DNA from: Flavobacteriales bacterium | Lineage (GTDB): Bacteria; Bacteroidota; Bacteroidia; Flavobacteriales_F; PHOS-HE28 | Direction of reading: 5' to 3' | NCBI GenBank assembly: GCA_030584065.1 | Contig: CP129489.1 | Span: 2,461,497 to 2,525,496 of the forward strand | DNA length: 64,000 bases | Part shown: positions 9,811-17,628 of the stretch, one piece after another | Numbering within the stretch: the first letter of the stretch is position 1 | Layout: every line of letters begins with the position of its first letter | Program-made: the position numbers and the translations under genes | Notes under the pieces: model-generated | Seen by the model: only the letters and a program-made list of their open reading frames with translations | What the model was told of the DNA's origin: nothing | Database searches by the model: none

Positions 9811-10214
9811 GGCTTCCGGATCTCCTCCAGTTGTCCCTCCTCGACCTTGATCTTCACCGGCGGCACGCGGCTCTCGCGCAGGCCCAGCGCACCGATGCGC
9901 CCGGCCACCTGGCTCTGCTGCTCCTGCTTCTCCAGCTCGGCGCGCACGGTGATGTACTCGGCGCGCTGCTCCTTCAGCGCAGCCCCGGTCCGTTCCAGCT
10001 CGCGCACGACGCGCTCAGTATGGTAGCCATAGGCGATGTAGACGAGCATGAGCCCCGCGCAGAAGAGCATGAAGGGCATGTTGCGCAGCACGTTCTCGCG
10101 GGTGAGGAAGGAGCCGCTGAGCAGGCTGACGAAGGCGCCCGGCAGCCGTGCCGGCTTCCCGGCCCGCTTGGGCTTCGGCTGCTCCTCCTGCTGCGGCGCT
10201 CGCATGCGGTTCAT
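9807..10214 (-). CDS. ftsL: FtsL-like bitopic division protein
   Basis: 135 residues: a basic cytoplasmic N-terminus (RAPQQEEQPKPKRAGKPARL), one membrane segment (MPFMLFCAGLMLVYIAYGY), then a coiled-coil-rich periplasmic tail (VVRELERTGAALKEQRAEY). This matches FtsL in topology and position (between rsmH and the PBP); sequence identity in this family is always low. ATG at 10214 was chosen because it forms an ATGA overlap with rsmH. Expected to bridge the FtsQ/FtsB-type proteins and the FtsWI synthase. Confidence 0.85.
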   Translation of the reverse strand: MNRMRAPQQEEQPKPKRAGKPARLPGAFVSLLSGSFLTRENVLRNMPFMLFCAGLMLVYIAYGYHTERVVRELERTGAALKEQRAEYITVRAELEKQEQQSQVAGRIGALGLRESRVPPVKIKVEEGQLEEIRKP

Positions 10215-11116
10215 GTGCGTTCGGCTATGCGTAAGCGGGCGCTCCGGGCCCGCGGGTTTCGGTCGATTTCTTCTTCGGTCGGCTTGATGGCCTTGCTGCT
10301 CGTGGGGTTGAATGGCCGCAGCCGATTGCCGTAGAGGTCCTTGCGTTCCTCGCCCGAGGCATCGCCGGCCCGCATCCAGCTCTTCACCAGGCGGTCCTCC
10401 AGGCTGTGGTAGCTGATGATGGCCAGCCGGCCGCCCGGCGCGATGACCTGCTCGCACTGCCGCAGCAGCGATTCGAGCGCGCCCAGCTCATCGTTCACGG
10501 CGATGCGCAGCGCCTGGAAGACCTGTGCGCGGAAGCCGCTCACGTCCCTGCGCGGCGTCACCGGGGCGATGGCCGCCACCAGTTGCTGGGTGGTGGCGAT
10601 GCGCTGCTCCGAGCGTGCGCTGACGATGGCCCTCGCCACGCGTCCGGCGCCTTCCACCTCGCCATAGGTCCTGAGCAGCCCCGCCAGGCGCGCCTCATCC
10701 CATCCGTTCACGATATCAGCCGCTGTGGTGCGCGCGCGGCGGTCCATGCGCATGTCCAAGGGGCCTTCGAACCGGATGCTGAAGCCTCGCTCGCCGCGAT
10801 CGAACTGATGGCTGCTCACGCCAAGGTCGGCGAGCAGCCCATCGATGGGCAGCGCACCCAGGAAGCGCAAGTGGTTGCGGAGCCAGCGGAAGTCGGCCTT
10901 CACGAGCGTGAACCGCGGATCCGCCGGCGCATTGGCCCACGCATCCCGGTCGCGGTCGAAGGCGATCAGGCGCCCATGCGGCCCGAGCCGCTCCAGGATG
11001 GCCCTGCTGTGGCCGCCGCCGCCGAAAGTGGCATCCACGTAGGTGCCGGCGGGGCGGATGTTCAACCCTTCGATACAGGCTTGTAAAAGAACGGGGTCGT
11101 GGTACTCATGCGTCAT
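10211..11116 (-). CDS. rsmH: 16S rRNA (cytosine1402-N4)-methyltransferase RsmH (MraW)
   Basis: SAM-dependent methyltransferase that modifies C1402 of 16S rRNA in the ribosomal P site. 301 residues. N-terminal HEYHDPVLL, SAM-binding loop DATFGGGGHS, LADLGVSSHQFD and FRAQVFQALRIAVNDEL are all family signatures. The C-terminus reads SSKAIKPTEEEIDRNPRARS, also typical. Start ATG at 11116 overlaps mraZ by 11 bp. Confidence 0.97.
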   Translation of the reverse strand: MTHEYHDPVLLQACIEGLNIRPAGTYVDATFGGGGHSRAILERLGPHGRLIAFDRDRDAWANAPADPRFTLVKADFRWLRNHLRFLGALPIDGLLADLGVSSHQFDRGERGFSIRFEGPLDMRMDRRARTTAADIVNGWDEARLAGLLRTYGEVEGAGRVARAIVSARSEQRIATTQQLVAAIAPVTPRRDVSGFRAQVFQALRIAVNDELGALESLLRQCEQVIAPGGRLAIISYHSLEDRLVKSWMRAGDASGEERKDLYGNRLRPFNPTSSKAIKPTEEEIDRNPRARSARLRIAERT

Positions 11117-11570
11117 TGGCCTTGGGCTTGCCCCCCATCACTCGCGCTGCCAGCGACTTGAAGTCCTCTTTCCCGTCGAGCGCACGCCGGTGCAGCTCCT
11201 CGTCCCAGATCTCGATGCGGTCGCCGATGCCCGAGAACACGATGTCCTTGCCCAGCTTGGCATAGTCCATCAGCGGCTTGGGGATCAGCAGTCGCCCGTT
11301 GGCGTCGAGCTCCACCGGCGTGGCCCCATTGAGGAACCGCCGGAGGAACTCCACGTTGTCCGGGTCGAAGCGGTTCAGGCTGCGCACATCGGCGCTGGTC
11401 CTTCTCCACTCCTCCATCGGATAGAGCACGAGGCACTGGCTGAACACATCCCTGTTCACCACGAAGCCCTTGGCCACCTCTCCACCGAGCTGCTTCTTCA
11501 GCGCGGCGGGCAGTAGGGCCCGGCTCTTGGCGTCCAGGGTGCTGGGGTATTCTCCGAGCAGGTCCAGCAT
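11106..11570 (-). CDS. mraZ: MraZ, transcriptional regulator of the dcw operon
   Basis: DNA-binding protein of the AbrB-like superfamily that represses its own dcw operon in the bacteria studied. 154 residues with two tandem MraZ domains, each with its characteristic segment: STLDAKSRALLPAAL near the N-terminus and ELDANGRLLIPKPL in the second half. I placed the start at the ATG at 11570 (MLDLLGEYPS), which fits family length; longer in-frame versions run into the promoter. Putative MraZ boxes lie just upstream. Confidence 0.96.
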   Translation of the reverse strand: MLDLLGEYPSTLDAKSRALLPAALKKQLGGEVAKGFVVNRDVFSQCLVLYPMEEWRRTSADVRSLNRFDPDNVEFLRRFLNGATPVELDANGRLLIPKPLMDYAKLGKDIVFSGIGDRIEIWDEELHRRALDGKEDFKSLAARVMGGKPKANDA

Positions 11571-11594
11571 TGCGCATGCACGAGGGAATCGCAG

Positions 11595-11602
11595 CGAAAG
11601 TA
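11595..11602 (-). promoter_or_regulatory. -7 promoter element for the mraZ-led dcw operon
   Basis: TACTTTCG on the minus strand, close to the Bacteroidota -7 consensus TAnnTTTG, 24 bp before the mraZ ATG. The GTGGG repeats begin about 10 bp upstream of it, so MraZ bound there would cover the -33 region. Inferred from sequence only. Confidence 0.5.
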
Positions 11603-11611
11603 GAGGGCGTT

Positions 11612-11640
11612 TGCCCACTTACTCCCACAAACTACCCCGT
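11612..11640 (-). promoter_or_regulatory. Putative MraZ operator: three 10-bp-spaced boxes
   Basis: Read on the minus strand this holds GGGGTAGTTT, GTGGGAGTAA and GTGGGCAAAC in direct succession: (G/T)GGG boxes with an exact 10-bp period. MraZ of E. coli and Mycoplasma is known to bind TGGGN-type direct repeats with 5-bp spacers upstream of mraZ. The position directly upstream of the inferred -7 element fits autorepression. Confidence 0.7.
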
Positions 11641-11989
11641 TTTCGTCTCCTTGTTGATAATTCTTCAACGCCGAAGGTGTGCAAAAGTTGTCACACAAGC
11701 GCATCAGCACTAGAAAAGTCTGAGAATCAGCAGTGGGAGATCGTGGGCATTGTTAACAACAGATCTCCTACTTCCGCCTTCAACCTTTGCCGCTCACCCA
11801 CCTATCATCTCACTGGTTATGAGGGCTATCCAGAGCAACAGCTCAGAGGAGCCTCTGCCAAGCATCCCGGCCCCTCCGCCGTGATCGGCCCCGCACCGTT
11901 GGCGCCATGGCCCGCTGCCGCCACGGTGCCGCCCCCCCTCCCATCGCCCTTCCTCGGCGCCGGCTTGGACCAGCTTTTCCGCGCTCCCC

Positions 11990-11997
11990 TACATTTG
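11990..11997 (+). promoter_or_regulatory. -7 promoter element before the alpha/beta hydrolase gene
   Basis: TACATTTG, a perfect match to TAnnTTTG, with a TTG 22 bp upstream (11965-11967). Only 10 bp separate it from the ATG at 12008, implying a leader of a few bases or none. Confidence 0.6.
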
Positions 11998-12007
11998 GTC
12001 GCACACC

Positions 12008-12769
12008 ATGCCGCACGCACTCAAGCAGGAAGGCGAGTTCCACTACCTCGAAGCCGGTGAAGGGCCGCCGATCGTGCTGCTCCACGGCCTGTTCGGCGCC
12101 CTGAGCAACTTCCAGCCGCTCTTCGACCACTTCACCGCGCATTACCGGGTGCTGGTGCCCATGCTGCCGCTCTACACGCTGCCGATGCTGAACACCAACG
12201 TGCCGGCACTGGCGGATTTCCTCGACCGCTTCCTGCGGCACAAGGGGCTGGAGCGCGTGAACCTGCTGGGCAATTCACTTGGAGGCCATGTGGCGCTCAT
12301 CTATTGTACCAAGCACGCCGAACGCGTGCGGACCCTTACCCTCACCGGCAGCAGCGGGCTCTACGAGAACGCATTCGGAGGCAGCTTCCCCCGGCGCGAG
12401 GACAAGGAGTACCTGCGCAAGAAGATCGCCCTCACCTTCCATGACCCCAGGCACGTGACCGATGAGCTCGTGGAGGAGTGCTACGTGACGGTGAACGACA
12501 AGGCCAAGCTCATCCGCATCCTCTCACTGGCCAAGAGCGCCATCCGCCACAACATGGCCAAGGAGATCCCGAAGATGGCCATGCCCGTGCTCCTCATCTG
12601 GGGACGGCAGGACACCATCACGCCGCCGGAGGTGGCCGATGAGTTCCACAGCCTTTTCCCCAGGAGCGAGCTCCATTGGATCGACGGCTGCGGCCATGCG
12701 CCCATGATGGAGCACCCCGAGGAATTCAACAGGATCCTGGAGGGCTGGCTGGCCAGGACCCTGGCATGA
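12008..12769 (+). CDS. Alpha/beta-hydrolase fold protein
   Basis: 253 residues with a complete catalytic triad: nucleophile Ser90 in GNSLGG, Asp202 in GRQDTITP and His230 in GCGHAPMMEHP; the oxyanion segment is LLHGLFG (24-30). It is a single-domain hydrolase, probably cytoplasmic because there is no signal peptide. Its substrate cannot be told from sequence. It lies divergent from mraZ and upstream of engB, an order I recall from other Flavobacteriia. Confidence 0.9.
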   Translation: MPHALKQEGEFHYLEAGEGPPIVLLHGLFGALSNFQPLFDHFTAHYRVLVPMLPLYTLPMLNTNVPALADFLDRFLRHKGLERVNLLGNSLGGHVALIYCTKHAERVRTLTLTGSSGLYENAFGGSFPRREDKEYLRKKIALTFHDPRHVTDELVEECYVTVNDKAKLIRILSLAKSAIRHNMAKEIPKMAMPVLLIWGRQDTITPPEVADEFHSLFPRSELHWIDGCGHAPMMEHPEEFNRILEGWLARTLA

Positions 12770-12844
12770 TGCCCTGCCGAGCTTCAGGGCCGGAAGGTCT
12801 GCCGCGCACAGCGGCATGAGGCGCCTCCAACGAACCCCAGCGGC

Positions 12845-13486
12845 ATGAAATCCCTAAGGGCCGAGCACCTTACCAGCGGACGCGAGGCGAAGCATTGGGC
12901 GCCGCCAATGCTGCCCGAATATGCCTTCATAGGCCGCAGCAACGTGGGCAAGAGCTCTCTGATCAACATGCTCTGCGCCATCCGGAAGCTGGCGCGCGTG
13001 AGCAACACCCCGGGCCGCACGCGGAACGTGGAGCACTTCCGGGTTGAGGGCACCCTTACCAGCGACCGGCCATGGATGCTCGCCGACCTTCCCGGTTACG
13101 GCTTCGCCAAGGCCAGCAAGGCCGACCGCGCGGTATGGGAGCGCATGATCCATACCTACCTGCTGAAGCGCGAGAACCTGCAATGCGTGTTCCTGCTCAT
13201 CGACTCGCGGCTCGAGCCGCAGGACAATGACCTCGGCATGGTGCAGTGGCTCGGCGAGCGGGGCATCCCCTTCTGCATCGTCTTCACCAAGGCCGATAAG
13301 CTCTCGCCCCCCAAGGTGCAGGCCAGCATCGCGCGCTTCCGGCGCAAGCTGCTGGAGACCTGGGAGACCCTGCCGCCCATGCACACCACCAGCACCGCGA
13401 CCGGAGAAGGTCGCGAAGGGATCCTGGCCTTCATCGAAGAGGTGAATGCGCGATGGGAAGGCCGGTGGCCGCAGGGCGCTCAATGA
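12845..13486 (+). CDS. engB: Ribosome-biogenesis GTPase EngB (YihA/YsxC)
   Basis: 213-residue TRAFAC-class GTPase needed for late assembly of the large ribosomal subunit. G1 motif GRSNVGKSS (30-38), G3 DLPGYG (81-86) and G4 TKAD (148-151) are all present, with the switch segment NTPGRTR between G1 and G3. Length is normal. It starts at ATG 12845, 75 bp after the hydrolase, and converges on gldC. Confidence 0.97.
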   Translation: MKSLRAEHLTSGREAKHWAPPMLPEYAFIGRSNVGKSSLINMLCAIRKLARVSNTPGRTRNVEHFRVEGTLTSDRPWMLADLPGYGFAKASKADRAVWERMIHTYLLKRENLQCVFLLIDSRLEPQDNDLGMVQWLGERGIPFCIVFTKADKLSPPKVQASIARFRRKLLETWETLPPMHTTSTATGEGREGILAFIEEVNARWEGRWPQGAQ

Positions 13487-13546
13487 TCATGCGCCGGCGC
13501 TCCGCCTGCCGCTTGAAGGCAGCCGGCCCCGAGCCCCTGCGCAGGC

Positions 13547-13876
13547 TCAGTCCTTCAGCCCCGGCAGCATGTGCTCGGCGAAATACGCCGCGAAGTCGCG
13601 CATCTGGGCAGCCATCCTGCCCTCGCCCGTCGCCCGCTCGAAGGTGTCGGCCATCGTGAGGATGTTCTGATGGAAGAAGGCTTTCATCTCCTCCACGGTC
13701 ATCTCCTTCGTCCACAGATCGATGCGCAGCGTGTTGCGCTCCTGCTCGTCCCAGATGGAGAGGAGCACGGCCTTGCTCGCGCTCTGCGTTCCGCCGTCCT
13801 CGGCCGTCCAATCGATCCGCTCGGGGACGCGATTGTCATCGAGGGTGACGCGCAGGGTGATGTCAGAGGTCTTCAT
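13547..13876 (-). CDS. gldC: Gliding motility protein GldC
   Basis: 109 residues, the family length. It matches GldC of gliding Flavobacteria: TLDDNRVPERIDWTAEDGG near the N-terminus, then LRIDLWTKEMTVEEMKAFFH and FERATGEGRMAAQMRDF. GldC is a cytoplasmic accessory protein that improves gliding; its biochemical role is not known. It follows gldB by 74 bp in the same direction, as in Flavobacterium johnsoniae. Confidence 0.95.
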   Translation of the reverse strand: MKTSDITLRVTLDDNRVPERIDWTAEDGGTQSASKAVLLSIWDEQERNTLRIDLWTKEMTVEEMKAFFHQNILTMADTFERATGEGRMAAQMRDFAAYFAEHMLPGLKD

Positions 13877-13950
13877 GGGGAGGGATGCGTTGGGTTGTGC
13901 TTGCGGCGCAGCCGGGCCACGATTGGCTGGTGATTGTGCGCCAGTTCGGC

Positions 13951-14991
13951 CTATCGCGGTTTGTAGGCCTTGAGGACAGCCCGCGGATCGTCAATGGCGA
14001 AGAGCTGCGGGTAAGTGGTGCCGGGGTGCTCCTTGAGGTAGGCCTGCACCATGCGCAGCCCTATCCATTCCCCCAGGTGGCCCGGGCTCTCGCGCGGCAT
14101 GCCGTTGGTGAAGGGCCCGTCGTTCATCCAACGGCCGATGTCCTCGCCCTTGCGGCTGTAGAGCTGGTCCTTGCCCACCAGCTCCTTCCAGATCGCGTAT
14201 TCGTTGGCCTCGCACCAGGCCAGCTGCTCGGGGCTGAAGGCGAGCTTGCGGTGCGCCGGGGTCTCGGGGAGCAGCGCATCGAGCAGGGCCATCACCTTCC
14301 CGGTCTCCACCAGGTTGCTCAGCAGGTCGCCCCCGCTGACATCGCGCGTGTAGTGCACGAGCAGCCAGCCCTTCACTGCGCTGGGCACGAGCATTTCCGG
14401 TTCCATGCGGCTCTTCACGTAGTGCGGGAAGGCTTCCGGCGCCAGGTAGCCGATGACGCGGTGCCCCTTGCCGATGAACCATTCCACGCCCACGCCCAGC
14501 ACGCTGTCCGTGGGGAAGATGCCGTAATTGTACCCCGAGTTGAACGCCACCACGCGCGGGGTGAGGCTGTCCGGGAAGAGGCCTTTGAGACGGGTGAATG
14601 CCAGCGATAGCTGCACGCGCTGCGGCTCCAGGTCGCCGAGCACGCTATCCACCGCCTGCTGCGCATCGCGCCAATCGGGGTCGAGCACGAAGCGGTGCAG
14701 CACCATCGGCAGCCGGGGATCGCCGATCGGAGCGCCCTGCAGGATGTCCTCGATGTAGATGCGGTAGAACTCGCCGTACCGTGCGTAGGCCTTCAGGCTG
14801 GTGGCCGTCATGCTGTCCGGCGGGGCATGGAAGAGGTCCTGGTCGAGCCGCTCGATGCGGATCTCCACGGGCTCCGCCTCCGGGACAGGCGGTCCGTCGG
14901 GGCCGCCGCAGGCCGGCAGGGCGCAGGCGGCAATGATCAGCACGGTATTCGCTGGGCGCGGGAACCGCTCTTTACTTTCGCACTCGAACAT
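13951..14991 (-). CDS. gldB: Gliding motility lipoprotein GldB
   Basis: 346 residues. A lipoprotein signal peptide ends in the lipobox ALPAC (Cys28), and the mature part has family-typical segments such as RVVAFNSGYNYGIFPTDSVLG, read here as VVAFNSGYNYGIFP, and KGWLLVHYTRDVSGGDLLSN. GldB is an envelope lipoprotein essential for gliding in F. johnsoniae. The frame is open further upstream, but the ATG at 14991 puts the signal peptide at the N-terminus and lies 6 bp after a perfect -7 element (14998-15005), so I prefer it. It pairs with gldC. Confidence 0.9.
   Translation of the reverse strand: MFECESKERFPRPANTVLIIAACALPACGGPDGPPVPEAEPVEIRIERLDQDLFHAPPDSMTATSLKAYARYGEFYRIYIEDILQGAPIGDPRLPMVLHRFVLDPDWRDAQQAVDSVLGDLEPQRVQLSLAFTRLKGLFPDSLTPRVVAFNSGYNYGIFPTDSVLGVGVEWFIGKGHRVIGYLAPEAFPHYVKSRMEPEMLVPSAVKGWLLVHYTRDVSGGDLLSNLVETGKVMALLDALLPETPAHRKLAFSPEQLAWCEANEYAIWKELVGKDQLYSRKGEDIGRWMNDGPFTNGMPRESPGHLGEWIGLRMVQAYLKEHPGTTYPQLFAIDDPRAVLKAYKPR
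14973..14980 (+). promoter_or_regulatory. -7 promoter element for the outer-membrane barrel gene
   Basis: TACTTTCG, 24 bp before the ATG at 15005. It lies inside the first codons of the divergent gldB gene. Confidence 0.5.
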
Positions 14992-14997
14992 CGAGCC

Positions 14998-15005
14998 CAA
15001 ACCTA
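14998..15005 (-). promoter_or_regulatory. -7 promoter element for gldB
   Basis: TAGGTTTG on the minus strand, a perfect TAnnTTTG match ending 6 bp before the gldB ATG (14991). It overlaps the first base of the start codon of the divergent barrel gene. Confidence 0.55.
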
Positions 15006-15736
15006 TGAAGACCGCAACGTCCCGCATCGGAGGGAAGGCCTTTGCCGCCCTCGCCATTGCCCTGATGGGCGTTCTCTCCACCCAGGCGCAGGACGACGTG
15101 GGCGTCCGCTTCGGCCTGAAGCTGAGCCCCAACATGGGCTGGGTGAACCCCGATAGCAAGAACATCAAGGCCGGCGGTGCAGGCTTGGGCTACACCTTCG
15201 GCCTGCTCCTCGAGCTGCCCATCGGCACCACCGGCAATTACCGGTTCGCCACGGGCCTCAACCTGAACAACATGGTGGCGAAGTGGCAGCAGGACTTCGA
15301 GTACTTCGATGCCCCGGGCGGGCCGAAGAAGCTGAAGGAACTTGAGACGGATGTGAAGCTGCAGTACATCGAGCTGCCGCTCACCATCAAGCTCATGACC
15401 AACGAGATCGGCTACATGCGGTACTACGCGGTGGTGGGTGCCGGCAATGCCTTCAATATCCGCGCACGGGCCGATTACGTGGTGCCGCAGTACTACGCGA
15501 ATGCCCCCACCCTGGTCGAGAAGTTCGAGGAGGTGACGGACGAGAACCTCCAAGACGACATCGCGCTCTACAAGGCCTCGCTCATCGTGGGCGCCGGCCT
15601 GGAGTACAACTTCAGCGGCAACACCAGCCTGGTGACGGGCATAACCTATAACAACGGGTTCACCAACATACTCGATGTGGATGGCGTGAAGGCACGCGCG
15701 CACTACCTCGAGCTCACCGTGGGCGTCTTCTTCTGA
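15005..15736 (+). CDS. Outer-membrane beta-barrel protein, PorT-like family
   Basis: 243 residues with a Sec signal peptide (basic MKTATSRIGGK, hydrophobic core, cut near TQAQ, about residue 29) and alternating amphipathic strands ending in aromatic YLELTVGVFF, as expected of an 8-strand barrel of the OMP_b-brl_2 (PorT-like) type. PorT itself is a T9SS component, but this family has many paralogues, so I do not assign the name. The ATG at 15005 was chosen over longer in-frame starts because of the signal peptide and the promoter. It sits between gldB and nadE. Confidence 0.8.
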   Translation: MKTATSRIGGKAFAALAIALMGVLSTQAQDDVGVRFGLKLSPNMGWVNPDSKNIKAGGAGLGYTFGLLLELPIGTTGNYRFATGLNLNNMVAKWQQDFEYFDAPGGPKKLKELETDVKLQYIELPLTIKLMTNEIGYMRYYAVVGAGNAFNIRARADYVVPQYYANAPTLVEKFEEVTDENLQDDIALYKASLIVGAGLEYNFSGNTSLVTGITYNNGFTNILDVDGVKARAHYLELTVGVFF

Positions 15737-15758
15737 GCCCGCCGATACGGATTCGGGA

Positions 15759-15786
15759 AGCCCTGCCGAACTTGGCAGGGCTTTTC
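15759..15786 (+). terminator. Rho-independent terminator
   Basis: Nine-bp perfect stem AGCCCTGCC / GGCAGGGCT with loop GAACTT, followed by a TTTT run. It lies after the barrel gene and 13 bp before nadE, so nadE probably has its own promoter or depends on read-through. Confidence 0.85.
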
Positions 15787-15798
15787 CATTGCAACGCT

Positions 15799-16596
15799 AT
15801 GCAGACAGCACGCATCATCGACCACATCACCGACTGGCTCCGCTCCTATTGCGGGCGCAACGGCCAGCGTGGCTTCGTCATCGGTATCAGCGGCGGCATC
15901 GACAGCGCCGTGACCAGTGCGCTCTGCGCCCGCACCGGCCTGCCCACGCTCTGCGTGGAGATGCCCATCCACCAGGCCTTCAGCCAGGTGCAGCGCGCGC
16001 AGGACCACATCGCGTGGCTGCGCCAGCGGCACCCCAACGTGCAGGTGGAGGTGGTGAAGCTCACCCCCGTCTTCGACCAGCTGGTGGCCGCCTTCCCCAA
16101 GCCCGACGGCGACCACCAGCTGCAGCTGTCGCTCGCCAACACCAGGGCGCGGCTGAGGATGACCACGCTATACTACTTCGCCGGCCTGCTCCGCTTCCTG
16201 GTTGCGGGAACCGGCAACAAGGTGGAGGACTTCGGCATCGGCTTCTTCACCAAGTACGGTGATGGCGGGGTGGACCTGTCGCCCATCGCCGACCTCACCA
16301 AGACCGAGGTGTACGCCGTGGCGCGCGAGCTGGGCATCATCGAGAGCATCCTGCAGGCCAAGCCCACCGATGGCCTCTGGGGCGACGACCGCAGCGACGA
16401 GGACCAGATCGGCGCGAGCTATCCGGAGCTGGAATGGGCCATGGACCTGCGCGAGCGCGGCCTTGAGGCGGAGGCGCTCGGGCTCACGCCCCGGCAGCGC
16501 GAGGTGCTCGCCATCTTCGATCGGCGGCAGGCGGCCAACGCGCACAAGATGACGCTGCCCCCGGTGTGCGCGATACCCGCGGAACTGAAGCGCTGA
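15799..16596 (+). CDS. nadE: NAD(+) synthase, ammonia-dependent type (NadE)
   Basis: Amidates deamido-NAD to NAD, the last step of NAD synthesis. 265 residues: only the synthetase domain, no glutaminase domain. PP-loop SGGIDS at 31-36, then GTGNKVEDFGIGFFTKYGDGG and DLSPIADLTKTEVY, here partly quoted, which are the ATP and substrate segments. The ATG at 15799 gives MQTARIIDHI as N-terminus; a longer in-frame start at 15772 would lie in the terminator stem. Converges on korB with a 3-bp gap. Confidence 0.96.
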   Translation: MQTARIIDHITDWLRSYCGRNGQRGFVIGISGGIDSAVTSALCARTGLPTLCVEMPIHQAFSQVQRAQDHIAWLRQRHPNVQVEVVKLTPVFDQLVAAFPKPDGDHQLQLSLANTRARLRMTTLYYFAGLLRFLVAGTGNKVEDFGIGFFTKYGDGGVDLSPIADLTKTEVYAVARELGIIESILQAKPTDGLWGDDRSDEDQIGASYPELEWAMDLRERGLEAEALGLTPRQREVLAIFDRRQAANAHKMTLPPVCAIPAELKR

Positions 16597-16599
16597 GCG

Positions 16600-17628
16600 C
16601 TACGCAATGGTCCAGGTGTGCTCGCCCTTGAGCAGCGCGTCCAGGTCGCCTGTGCCCTTCACCTCCTTCGCGCGCCTCACCTGAGCCTGCAGCTTCTCCT
16701 CGTGCGTGGGGCGGTCGGCCACATAGAACACGCCGAAGGGGCGCGGGAAGGCGCCCTCATGGCGCGGGTCCTCGAAGAGGCGCACGAGGATGGAAGCCTT
16801 GAAGTTGTCTCGCTCATCGTGGATCCAGCAGTCGTTGGGCGAGAAGTCCGGGCCGATGTCGATCACGCGCGGCCTCATGTCCTTGATGCAGATGCCCTTG
16901 GTGCCGCCTGCGAAGGTGAGCGGCTTGCCGTGCTCCACGAAGAGCGTATGCGTCGGCTTGCTGGCCTTCTCCGTGAAGACCTCGAAGGCGCCGTCGTTGA
17001 ATACGTTGCAGTTCTGGTAGATCTCCACGAGCGAGGTGCCGCGATGCGCATCAGCGCGGGCGAGCACCTCGCGCATGTGCTTCGGGTCGCGGTCCATGCT
17101 GCGGGCGATGAAGGTGCCATCGGATCCCTTCACCAGCGCGAGCGGGTTGAATGGATGATCGGTACTGCCCATCGGCGTGCTGCGCGTCACGGCTCCTTCG
17201 GGCGAGGTGGGCGAGTACTGGCCCTTGGTGAGGCCGTAGATCTCATTGTTGAAGAGCAGCACGTTCACATCCACGTTGCGGCGCAGCAGATGGATGATGT
17301 GGTTGCCGCCGATGCTGAGCGCGTCGCCGTCGCCCGTGATCATCCATACGCTGAGATCGGGGCGCACGCTGCGCAGGCCGCTCACGATGGCCGGCGCGCG
17401 TCCGTGGATGCCGTGCAGGCCATAGGTATCCAGGTAGTATGGGAAGCGCGAGCTGCAGCCGATGCCGCTGATGAAGACCACCTCTTCCTTCTTCCTGCCG
17501 CTCTGCTCCAGCAGCGTCTGCACCTGCTTCAGGATGCTGTAGTCGCCGCAGCCGGGACACCAGCGCACCTCCTGGTCGCTCGCGAAATCCACCTTCTCCG
17601 CGGGCGCGGATCCATTCACGGCGCTCAT
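16600..17628 (-). CDS. korB: 2-oxoacid:ferredoxin oxidoreductase, beta subunit (KorB-like)
   Basis: 342 residues; the thiamine-diphosphate-binding subunit of a two-subunit 2-oxoacid:ferredoxin oxidoreductase, probably acting on 2-oxoglutarate in the TCA cycle. Cys24 and Cys27 in WCPGCGDY, plus Cys58 in SGIGCSSRFPYY, can ligate the 4Fe-4S cluster. The TPP motif is GDGDALSIGGNH (99-) followed by LLFNNEIYGLTKGQ. Its start overlaps the korA stop (ATGA). Substrate choice (2-oxoglutarate or pyruvate) is inferred from family resemblance. Confidence 0.93.
   Translation of the reverse strand: MSAVNGSAPAEKVDFASDQEVRWCPGCGDYSILKQVQTLLEQSGRKKEEVVFISGIGCSSRFPYYLDTYGLHGIHGRAPAIVSGLRSVRPDLSVWMITGDGDALSIGGNHIIHLLRRNVDVNVLLFNNEIYGLTKGQYSPTSPEGAVTRSTPMGSTDHPFNPLALVKGSDGTFIARSMDRDPKHMREVLARADAHRGTSLVEIYQNCNVFNDGAFEVFTEKASKPTHTLFVEHGKPLTFAGGTKGICIKDMRPRVIDIGPDFSPNDCWIHDERDNFKASILVRLFEDPRHEGAFPRPFGVFYVADRPTHEEKLQAQVRRAKEVKGTGDLDALLKGEHTWTIA

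Larger units (their letters stand above)
11571..12007. other. Intergenic region between mraZ and the alpha/beta hydrolase
   Basis: The only gene-free stretch above 300 bp. It contains the divergent promoters, the MraZ boxes (11612-11640), a second GTGGG pair with 10-bp spacing but opposite orientation (11733-11747), a perfect palindrome TTGTTAACAA (11750-11759), and a sequence one base off a DnaA box (TTATCAACA, minus strand, near 11651-11660). Bases 11640-11820 are clearly more AT-rich than the surroundings. I see no convincing coding frame or RNA gene in it. Confidence 0.8.

Noticed and set aside
11640-11820. Replication origin next to mraZ
   Set aside because: Only one near-match to a DnaA box and modest AT-richness were found; no dnaA or dnaN and no cluster of boxes.
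12771-12790. Terminator hairpin after the alpha/beta hydrolase gene (GCCCTG / CAGGGC)
   Set aside because: The stem is only six base pairs with an 8-base loop and no T run; too weak to call.
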